Source: JBIKWN01 sp044376365 | GTDB lineage: Bacteria; Bdellovibrionota_C; UBA2361; JBIKWN01 | NCBI GenBank assembly: GCA_044376365.1 | Contig: JBILLA010000111.1 | Location: 1-8,333, forward strand | Direction of reading: 5' to 3' | DNA: 8,333 nucleotides | Part shown: positions 1 through 6,493 of the stretch, piece after piece | How the letters are laid out: the number at the start of each line of letters is the position of its first letter | Numbering within the stretch: position 1 is the stretch's first letter | The notes under the pieces: generated by a model | What the model saw: only the letters and a program-made list of their open reading frames with translations | The model's database searches: none | What the model was told of the DNA's origin: nothing | Made by a program: the position numbers and the translations under genes

Positions 1-2
1 CC

Positions 3-1658
3 CCTGATTTTAGCGGCTATGTTGGTCCCTCGTATTCACTCCTTACACCAGCAGATCCACCTCTACAGAGTGAAGATGATGATGAGTTGATTCAAAAGTC
101 TCGCCAAATTGAGCTCAAGCTTCGTGACTTTAATATTCATGGTCGAGTCACTGAGGTACACCCTGGTCCCGTGATCACTCTTTTTGAATTTGAGCCAGCT
201 CCTGGAGTGAAGGTTGGTAAGATTGCTGCGCTTCAAGATGACCTTGCCATGTCGCTTCGCGCATCATCGATTCGAATCATTGCTCCGATTCCGCGCAAAG
301 GTACTGTTGGTATCGAAGTGCCTAACAAACATCGAGATATTGTACGTTTACGTGACGTCCTTGAAACTCCTGAGGCGAAAAATTCTGAATCGATTCTTTC
401 TGTGCCGCTGGGCAAAGATACATACGGCGATCCGGTCGTTGTTGATATTGCAACAATGCCCCATCTTCTTATGGCAGGTGCTACCGGGACCGGTAAGTCT
501 GTTTCTATTAATGCGTTGTTGGTGAGCTTACTCTATAAGGCTTCTCCAGCTGACCTTGGCCTTATTCTTATCGATCCAAAGATTCTTGAGCTTAGTGTCT
601 ATGAGGGTATTCCTCACTTACGAGTGCCGGTCGTGACGGTTCCTCGTCAAGCTAAGGCTGTGCTTGATTGGGCTGTCAAAGAGATGGATAGACGCTACCG
701 TGTGATGCAAAAACATGGTGTTAGAAGTATCGATGGATATAATGCGATCATTAAAGGAGAGTCTGCTGAGCGAGCTGCCGCAAAAGAAAAAATGCTCGAT
801 CCATCTATTATTGATCTCGCTGATGCAGAGATCGTTGAGCATGGCACAATCCTACCTGATGAAGAGCTTTCGCTTTCTCTTGCTGAGAGTTCTGATGGCG
901 AGCCAGTGCGTGTGGTCGAAGAGCTCAAGCCTCTGCCAAAGATTGTGATTGTCATTGATGAGCTTGCTGACCTCATGTTGACGGTCGGGCGTGATATTGA
1001 AGAGCTTATTACGAGACTCGCGCAGAAAGCTCGTGCTGCAGGTATTCACTTAATCCTAGCCACACAACGCCCAAGTGTTGATGTTATTACTGGTTTGATT
1101 AAGGCTAATTTCCCTGCTCGCGTGTCATTTCGCGTAACGACACGTATCGACTCAAGAACTATTCTTGATAGCATGGGAGCCGAACGTTTGCTTGGTAAGG
1201 GTGATATGCTCTTTATGCAGCCAGGTGCTCAACATCTCAAGCGTATTCACGGAGCATTTGTTTCTGATGCTGAAGTGGTTCGTGTTGTTGAAGCGGTTAA
1301 AAAGCAGGCTGCGCCGTTCTATGATCAAAAGATTATTGATCTTTGTGAGCGTGCTTTAAAAGAAGAAGCCGAGAATAATGGTCAGGACCAAAGTGGTGTT
1401 TCTGATGAAGAGTTTGATCCGCTCTATGACAAAGCCGTGGAGCTTGTTGTGCAGAAAGGTCAAGCATCAACATCTATGGTTCAGCGCGTGTTTCGAATTG
1501 GTTATAACCGTGCTGCACGTATCATTGAGTTGATGGAGAAAGAGGGGGTTATCGGCCCCATGGATGGAGTGAAGCCTCGTGAAGTATTGGCACAAGAGAT
1601 TCGCCCCTCTAAGAGCGCGTCAGCCCCGATGACTGCGGACCAAGATCATGAGTTCTAA
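3..1658 (+). CDS. ftsK: DNA translocase FtsK/SpoIIIE family, C-terminal motor and gamma domain (5' partial)
   Basis: ATP-driven, septum-associated double-stranded DNA pump that moves chromosome ends during division and, in most bacteria, activates Xer recombination at dif. The reading frame has no stop from base 3 onward and the residues before the TTG at 87 already fit the family, so the gene begins upstream of the window; 551 residues are visible and the N-terminal membrane part is missing. Seen in order: the alpha region with VHPGPVITLFEFEPAPGVKV (about 147-206), Walker A GATGTGKS (477-500), the conserved IDPKILELSVYEGIPHL stretch, Walker B IVIVIDE (942-962), LAQKARAAGIHLILATQRPS, then a C-terminal winged-helix gamma domain with VQRVFRIGYNRAARIIELME (about 1419-1592) that in relatives reads KOPS-type polarity sequences. 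Between YN and the Walker B strand lies an acidic insertion (about 744-938) longer than in E. coli or B. subtilis proteins. The stop codon overlaps the Shine-Dalgarno of the next gene. Identification is very secure. Confidence 0.97.
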   Translation, partial: PDFSGYVGPSYSLLTPADPPLQSEDDDELIQKSRQIELKLRDFNIHGRVTEVHPGPVITLFEFEPAPGVKVGKIAALQDDLAMSLRASSIRIIAPIPRKGTVGIEVPNKHRDIVRLRDVLETPEAKNSESILSVPLGKDTYGDPVVVDIATMPHLLMAGATGTGKSVSINALLVSLLYKASPADLGLILIDPKILELSVYEGIPHLRVPVVTVPRQAKAVLDWAVKEMDRRYRVMQKHGVRSIDGYNAIIKGESAERAAAKEKMLDPSIIDLADAEIVEHGTILPDEELSLSLAESSDGEPVRVVEELKPLPKIVIVIDELADLMLTVGRDIEELITRLAQKARAAGIHLILATQRPSVDVITGLIKANFPARVSFRVTTRIDSRTILDSMGAERLLGKGDMLFMQPGAQHLKRIHGAFVSDAEVVRVVEAVKKQAAPFYDQKIIDLCERALKEEAENNGQDQSGVSDEEFDPLYDKAVELVVQKGQASTSMVQRVFRIGYNRAARIIELMEKEGVIGPMDGVKPREVLAQEIRPSKSASAPMTADQDHEF

Positions 1659-1662
1659 GGAG
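1657..1662 (+). promoter_or_regulatory. Shine-Dalgarno site of the DUF2339-like gene
   Basis: AAGGAG begins inside the TAA stop codon of ftsK and lies 8 bases before a TTG codon at 1671. This spacing decides the TTG as the start rather than the in-frame ATG at 1689, and suggests that the gene is co-transcribed, perhaps translationally coupled, with ftsK. Confidence 0.75.
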
Positions 1663-1670
1663 ACACTAAG

Positions 1671-3323
1671 TTGAACGATAAAGATGTGATGCAAGATATC
1701 CTTAAGCGTCTCGAAGTAATTGAAAAACGTTTACAGATATCTTCTCACCATCATGCACCAGAAGCTTCCATAGACCAACAATCGGTTCTTCAAGCTAAAC
1801 AAGAAACTACAGCACCGCAACCAGCCGAACATCCTGCGCCATCTCGCTATTTTACTGCTTCAAATATCCTTGGCTTTGCAGGTTTCCTCTGCTTCTTTTT
1901 TGCTGGCGCCTTTATGGTGCTTGTCGCTATAGATGCAGGATGGCTCACACCTGTGCGGCAATGCTTCTGTGGAACGCTGCTTGGAGCTCTTTTAATCTGG
2001 GCTGGGCTTGTTCTTAAAGAGAAAGATCACCGATTCGCTTCCTTTCTACCTGCCGCAGGTATCGGTTGTTTATACGCAGCCGTCTATGCAGCTCACCTTC
2101 AGTTTCAATTGATTCAAGCGACGACAGCGCTCTTCCTCTTATCATCGATTGGGCTCTTTTCTATTTACCTCTTTACAATTTTTCGCTCTGACCTCTTTGC
2201 AGTTATCTCTACTATCGGTTCGTACACTGTTCCAGTTGTACTCGGTACTGCTGCTGGTTCTTTTGGATGGATTTCACTTTATTTCCTTATTTGGACCACT
2301 GTCTATGGCGTACTTTCCGTTGTGGTCAAGAGTCGATCGGTGACCTTACTTGCTTCGTACTTGGGAATTGGGCTCTATGCGTTCCTCTCCTTTGGTGAGC
2401 GTGATTATCAGCAGCTGGTAGCGATAGTCCAGCTTTCGCAGTTCCTTGTGCTTTTTGCAGCAACCGTGTCTTTCTCGATTACAAACCAAGCTTCCCTGTC
2501 GCAACAAGAGTCTCTCTATTTTTATCCTATCCTACTTTTCTTTTATGGGTCTTTGTTTGATGCGCTGCATGTAGCGATACCTCCACTTGCACCGTACGTC
2601 ATGATAGCAATTGCTCTTGTGATGGCATTCGGTTTTGCACTGGTGAAGCGAACGCTCAAAGAAGCATCGGGGAGTGCTGCACTGGTACAAGCCTACTGCG
2701 CACTGACGTTCATTCAAGCTGTCTACTTTGAGATCCTTACCGATGCGACTCGTCCAGCGCTACTTGTTATACTTTTAGTGGCATCTTTTTTCTTACCAAA
2801 ATCTCAAAAAAGTTTTTTCCAGTCAGTGCTTGCTCAGGGCGCTCTTTTTCTCATAGCTATCAGTGAGTATTTTTCCCTCATCTCAACACTATGTAGCAGC
2901 ACCGAACATCAGCCAGTTCAATGGTTTTATGTTGTGTACGGTTTTGTACTTTCTTTTCTATTCACCTTCAAAGGCATCCGCTCTGGAAAGGAAGCTTCAA
3001 ATCAGGCAATGATCTATTTTATCCTTGGACATTCCATAGGTCTCTCTGCATTGTATGGGGTGTTTTCAGCTGTCGGTTCTATAGCGATAACGATGAGCTG
3101 GATATTGTATGGAGCCCTCATTTTGTGGATTGGCTTCACCAATACGTTAAAAGTTCTCTCGAAATCTTCAGTCTTCATCCTCCTTTTTGCTTTTTTTAAG
3201 CTTTTTACTTACGACGTGGCAGAGGCTGATATTCTTATTCGATTTACCTGTTTTCTATGTACTGGAATCGCCCTTTTTGGCAGTGGTTGGATACACAAAA
3301 AGATAGAGTCTTTGGAGCCATAA
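1671..3323 (+). CDS. DUF2339-like polytopic membrane protein
   Basis: Integral membrane protein of 550 residues with no established biochemical role; DUF2339 proteins are widespread but uncharacterised. Residues 1-22 form a short charged, probably coiled-coil helix (ILKRLEVIEKRL), followed by a hydrophilic Gln/Pro/His-rich linker to about residue 60. The rest is almost wholly hydrophobic, with roughly 16-18 predicted membrane spans from about residue 65 to 541. The first span region (NILGFAGFLCFFFAGAFMVL, then DAGWLTPVRQ) and the last (LKVLSKSSVFILLFAFFKLF, then TYDVAEADILIRF) match the beginning and end I know for DUF2339, where an N-terminal coiled coil and linker are also usual. At 550 residues it is shorter than many members (often 800 or more). 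It starts with TTG, supported by AAGGAG 8 bases upstream, 12 bases after the ftsK stop. The link to cell division is only positional. Membrane nature is certain; family assignment is by remembered pattern. Confidence 0.8.
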   Translation: MNDKDVMQDILKRLEVIEKRLQISSHHHAPEASIDQQSVLQAKQETTAPQPAEHPAPSRYFTASNILGFAGFLCFFFAGAFMVLVAIDAGWLTPVRQCFCGTLLGALLIWAGLVLKEKDHRFASFLPAAGIGCLYAAVYAAHLQFQLIQATTALFLLSSIGLFSIYLFTIFRSDLFAVISTIGSYTVPVVLGTAAGSFGWISLYFLIWTTVYGVLSVVVKSRSVTLLASYLGIGLYAFLSFGERDYQQLVAIVQLSQFLVLFAATVSFSITNQASLSQQESLYFYPILLFFYGSLFDALHVAIPPLAPYVMIAIALVMAFGFALVKRTLKEASGSAALVQAYCALTFIQAVYFEILTDATRPALLVILLVASFFLPKSQKSFFQSVLAQGALFLIAISEYFSLISTLCSSTEHQPVQWFYVVYGFVLSFLFTFKGIRSGKEASNQAMIYFILGHSIGLSALYGVFSAVGSIAITMSWILYGALILWIGFTNTLKVLSKSSVFILLFAFFKLFTYDVAEADILIRFTCFLCTGIALFGSGWIHKKIESLEP

Positions 3324-3347
3324 ACGGCTAAAAAATGACATAACTCG

Positions 3348-3377
3348 TTGACTTCACTTCGACCTGAGGGGGATAAT
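3348..3377 (+). promoter_or_regulatory. Predicted sigma70-type promoter of sucA
   Basis: TTGACT at 3348-3353 (5 of 6 to TTGACA) is separated by 18 bases from GATAAT at 3372-3377 (5 of 6 to TATAAT). Transcription would start about 7 bases after the -10 box, which is at or next to the sucA ATG at 3384, implying a leaderless or nearly leaderless mRNA. Against this, a purine run GAGGGGG at 3366-3372 sits 11 bases before the ATG and could be a Shine-Dalgarno for a transcript starting further upstream. The two readings exclude each other for one transcript. No operator could be recognised. Confidence 0.4.
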
Positions 3378-3383
3378 TAGAGG

Positions 3384-6116
3384 ATGTCAAATACTGAGAG
3401 CCTATTATCAGAAGAGCTATTTTCCCAGTTTGGTGCGAATGCGAGTTTCATTCGCGAGCTATATTTCCATTACCGAGCCGATCCTTCCTCTGTAGGGGAT
3501 CCTTGGACCGAGTTTTTCCGCAATCTTGAGGGCGCCTACCTTACCCAGGCAACTGAGGGAGCTGCCTTTGCTCTTCCGGAAGCTGTAACTCTAGAACTTG
3601 TTAAGAAGCAGGCAGAAGTTTCGCGTCTCATCGATCTCTATCGTTCAAATGGACATTTCAAAGCGAAGATTAACCCACTCTCTCAGGGGATTGTGACTCG
3701 CAGTGAAAAAGAAGAGCTTCAACTTGAGTCACACGGTCTTGGTGCTGCAGATCTTGATACGCCATTTTTTACTGAAGGACTGTTAACCGAGGGCACAGCA
3801 TCACTCTCTGAGATAGTCAGTAAGCTGCAGGATACCTACGCCAACACTGTTGGCTTTGAGTTCATGCATCTGACTGAACAAGCTGAGCGTGAGTTTTTAC
3901 GTCTTAAGATTGAGCGAGATGGTAAGCCCAACTACCCAGTCGCAACAAAAAAATTCCTCTTAAAAGCAATCAGCGATGCTGCAGAGCTTGAAGCCTTACT
4001 GCATAAGCGCTTTGTTGGTGCAAAGCGTTTCTCAGTTGAGGGTGGTGAAACAGCTTCTGCCATGATTCAGATGGCACTGAGCAAACTTGCTGAATATGGT
4101 GCTGAGAAAGTACGTATTGGTATGGCTCACCGAGGTCGCTTAACGACAGTAGTGAACATCTGCGGCAAGCCTATCCAGGAACTAGTCTGTGAGTTTGAGG
4201 ATAATACCTTTGCTACGGTGCATGGTTCTGGTGATGTGAAGTATCACCTCGGAGCAGCAACCAGATTCCAAGGTCTTGGAGGTATTTCAATCGATGTGGC
4301 ACTAACACAAAATCCTTCTCACCTTGAGTTCGTGAATGCAGTTGTTGAAGGACAAGTGCGCGCTGATCAAGATCATCAATTTGCTGGAGACCGTACAAAA
4401 GCAGTGCCGTTCCTCATTCATGGTGACGCTGCTTTTGCAGGCCAAGGCGTTGTATTTGAAACTCTCAATTTCGTTGGTACAAAAGGGTACGATTGCGGTG
4501 GTACCGTTCACCTTGTTATCAATAACCAGGTTGGTTTTACAGCGACTGAAGATGAGTCGCGTGGCACAACGTATTGCACTGACCTTGCCAAAGGTATCAA
4601 TGCTCCGGTCTTCCATGTTCACGGCGAAGATGTAGAAGCATGTGCATGGACTATGGAGCTTGCAGCAGAGTTCCGCCAGAAATTTGGTCGTGATGTTATC
4701 GTTGATCTTATCTGTTACCGTAAATACGGTCACAACGAGGGTGATGATCCAACGTTCACACAGCCACTCATGTATAATGAGATCAAAGCAAAAGCACCAA
4801 TAGCGCAGCAGTATATTGAGAGGCTTCAGGCTTCTGGTGTTGATCTTTCATCAGATCTTGCTGAGTATCAGCAGCTCTATAGAGATGCTTTTGAAGCTGC
4901 ATCGACTGCGGCTAAGGATCTCAAAGACGTAAATAAGATTGATCTGCAGACCTTTGAAGCTCCATCGACAACCGTTAAGAAAGAAGTGTTGCTTGAAGTT
5001 GCAGATGCGCTTTGTTCTGTTCCATCAAATTTTGCAGCTCACCAAAAGTTGTTAAATCTTTTAAAGAAGCGCTCACAGAACGTTGCTGCTGGTGAAGGAA
5101 TTGAGTGGGGTGTTGCGGAAGGCCTTGCGTTTGGTTCTCTTCTTATAGAGGGCGTTCCAATTCGAGTCTCTGGACAAGATGCGTGTCGAGGTACATTTAG
5201 TCACCGCCATTCTGTTCTTGATTCTATTGAGACGCTAGAGACATATACACCTCTTAATAGCCTTAAACAGAAATACCCTTCTGCGGGAACCTATGAAGCC
5301 TATAACTCAGTCCTGTCTGAATGTGGCGTGATGGGCTTTGAATATGGCTTTTCAAACATTCAACCGCGAGCGCTAACAATATGGGAGGCCCAGTTTGGTG
5401 ACTTCTCTAATGGTGCTCAGGTAATGATTGATCAATACCTCTCTGCTGGTGAAATAAAGTGGGGAATGCGCTCTGGTCTTGTGCTGATGTTACCTCATGG
5501 ATTTGAAGGGCAGGGGCCTGAACACTCTTCGGCTCGTCTTGAACGATACCTCCAGCTATGCGCAGAAGATAATATTTTTGTCTACATGCCAACAAATGGA
5601 GCGCAGCTCTTTCATATTTTAAGACGTCATGCCCTTTCGTCGGCGAAGCGTCCAGTTGTAATCATGACACCTAAGAGCCTGCTTCGATTGCCAGATGCAG
5701 CTACCAAGTTAAGTGATTTCACTGAAAGCCAGTTTCAGCCAGTAATTTCAGAATGTATTGGTGATGAGAAAAAGGCAAAGCAAACTTTTATTCTTTCAGG
5801 GAAGATTTACTATGAGGTTGCCCAAGCGTTGAAAGCAGCCAAGAAGTCTGCTCGCCTCATACGAATCGAGCAATTCTATCCAAACCCAGTTTCTGAGCTT
5901 AAAAAGGCCCTCAAAGGAACTAATGTTACCTGGGTACAGGAAGAGCCTAAAAACCAGGGCGCCTGGAGCTTTATGGCTGACCTGCTTCGCGAGGAGCTTG
6001 GTTGTACAGTGGCCTATATTGGGCGTCCTAAACGTGCTTCTACTGCTTGTGGCTCGAATAAGCGCCACCAGGCTGAACAGCGTGAAATTATTGATGCCGT
6101 TGTCGCTGCTGCGTAA
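3384..6116 (+). CDS. sucA: 2-oxoglutarate dehydrogenase E1 component (thiamine diphosphate-dependent)
   Basis: Cytoplasmic E1 subunit of the 2-oxoglutarate dehydrogenase complex: it decarboxylates 2-oxoglutarate with thiamine diphosphate and transfers the succinyl group to the lipoyl arm of E2 in the TCA cycle. Its 910 residues are close to the 933 of E. coli SucA. Seen: an N-terminal E2-contact type segment with ELYFHYRADPSSVGDPWTEFF split around residues 25-45; GMAHRGRL (246-253) and KYHLG (286-290) with active-site His candidates; NPSHLE (310-315); the cofactor motif GDAA (347-350) with NNQ (380-382); HNEGDDP (450-456); then the transketolase-like C-terminal half with GQDACRGTFSHRH (597-609), IWEAQFGDFSNGAQV (666-680) and GPEHSSARLERYLQLCAED (711-729). 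No frameshift or missing motif is seen. It has no fused E2 domain, unlike mycobacterial Kgd. sucB and lpd are not adjacent in this window, so E2/E3 must be encoded elsewhere. Confidence 0.98.
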   Translation: MSNTESLLSEELFSQFGANASFIRELYFHYRADPSSVGDPWTEFFRNLEGAYLTQATEGAAFALPEAVTLELVKKQAEVSRLIDLYRSNGHFKAKINPLSQGIVTRSEKEELQLESHGLGAADLDTPFFTEGLLTEGTASLSEIVSKLQDTYANTVGFEFMHLTEQAEREFLRLKIERDGKPNYPVATKKFLLKAISDAAELEALLHKRFVGAKRFSVEGGETASAMIQMALSKLAEYGAEKVRIGMAHRGRLTTVVNICGKPIQELVCEFEDNTFATVHGSGDVKYHLGAATRFQGLGGISIDVALTQNPSHLEFVNAVVEGQVRADQDHQFAGDRTKAVPFLIHGDAAFAGQGVVFETLNFVGTKGYDCGGTVHLVINNQVGFTATEDESRGTTYCTDLAKGINAPVFHVHGEDVEACAWTMELAAEFRQKFGRDVIVDLICYRKYGHNEGDDPTFTQPLMYNEIKAKAPIAQQYIERLQASGVDLSSDLAEYQQLYRDAFEAASTAAKDLKDVNKIDLQTFEAPSTTVKKEVLLEVADALCSVPSNFAAHQKLLNLLKKRSQNVAAGEGIEWGVAEGLAFGSLLIEGVPIRVSGQDACRGTFSHRHSVLDSIETLETYTPLNSLKQKYPSAGTYEAYNSVLSECGVMGFEYGFSNIQPRALTIWEAQFGDFSNGAQVMIDQYLSAGEIKWGMRSGLVLMLPHGFEGQGPEHSSARLERYLQLCAEDNIFVYMPTNGAQLFHILRRHALSSAKRPVVIMTPKSLLRLPDAATKLSDFTESQFQPVISECIGDEKKAKQTFILSGKIYYEVAQALKAAKKSARLIRIEQFYPNPVSELKKALKGTNVTWVQEEPKNQGAWSFMADLLREELGCTVAYIGRPKRASTACGSNKRHQAEQREIIDAVVAAA

Positions 6117-6160
6117 ATTGAGGCCTTTACTTATTTTTGCTTCTTACCGACCATGTTTCC

Positions 6161-6460
6161 ATGGAATGGAAGTCCCCGTACGTCATTTATCGACTGATGA
6201 GTGATGGCAAAGCAAAGATTGTTTCACTGCCAGAAGATGTTACCAAGGCCAAATACTGGCTGCAGTACATAGCTGAGCCCTTTGATGTGCTCTGTAAATC
6301 TCCAGCACACCCAAAGCACTCAAAGAAAGATGAGCTTCCTGAGTATTGGGCTCATAAAGAAAAGTCTGGAAAGCCAAGTCATGTCGAAGCTATCTGGAAG
6401 ACCGAGTGGGAAAAGCGAGGATGGAATTCAGTTTTCTATAATGAAATTATCCCTGGCTAA
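6161..6460 (+). CDS. Small tryptophan-rich protein of unknown function
   Basis: I do not recognise this 99-residue protein. It begins MEWKSPYVIYRL and ends FYNEIIPG, is hydrophilic with no signal peptide or membrane span, and has six tryptophans plus many Lys, Glu and His, including a stretch SPAHPKHSKKDELPEYW (about residues 54-70). The composition and codon choice resemble its neighbours and look like a folded soluble protein rather than chance. The ATG at 6161 is chosen as start; the same frame is open back to a TTG at 6137 (107 residues), and neither start has a clear Shine-Dalgarno. It lies 44 bases after sucA on the same strand, so read-through from sucA is the simplest expression route, and it converges with the recombinase gene, with 33 bases between stops. 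No role in 2-oxoglutarate metabolism can be claimed from the sequence. Confidence 0.6.
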   Translation: MEWKSPYVIYRLMSDGKAKIVSLPEDVTKAKYWLQYIAEPFDVLCKSPAHPKHSKKDELPEYWAHKEKSGKPSHVEAIWKTEWEKRGWNSVFYNEIIPG

Positions 6461-6478
6461 GCTTCACCAGAAAGCCAG
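6453..6478. repeat. Short inverted repeat at the convergent gene ends
   Basis: CTGGCT at 6453-6458 and AGCCAG at 6473-6478 are perfectly complementary over 6 bases with a 14-base loop, straddling the stop of the small gene. It could form a weak hairpin on either strand, but there is no T-run after it in either direction, so an intrinsic terminator is not supported. Confidence 0.2.
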
Positions 6479-6493
6479 TGCATCTGCACCGTG

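Noticed and set aside
695..976. Minus-strand open frame of 93 codons inside ftsK with a serine-rich product
   Set aside because: The serine-rich composition is what the complement of an acidic, Ala/Glu-coding region yields; no independent start signals.
4302..4733. Open frame of 143 codons on the minus strand inside sucA
   Set aside because: It lies wholly opposite a strongly conserved coding region, has no ribosome binding site or family-like sequence, and is explained as a shadow of sucA codon use.
6117..6160. Terminator after sucA (T-rich stretch 6127-6143)
   Set aside because: The T-rich stretch is not preceded by a convincing hairpin; only the 6-base palindrome AGGCCT lies before it.
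5923..6204. Plus-strand frame of 93 codons overlapping the end of sucA and the start of the small gene
   Set aside because: It overlaps two better-supported frames, begins deep inside sucA, and its Leu/Arg-rich product looks like an out-of-frame translation.
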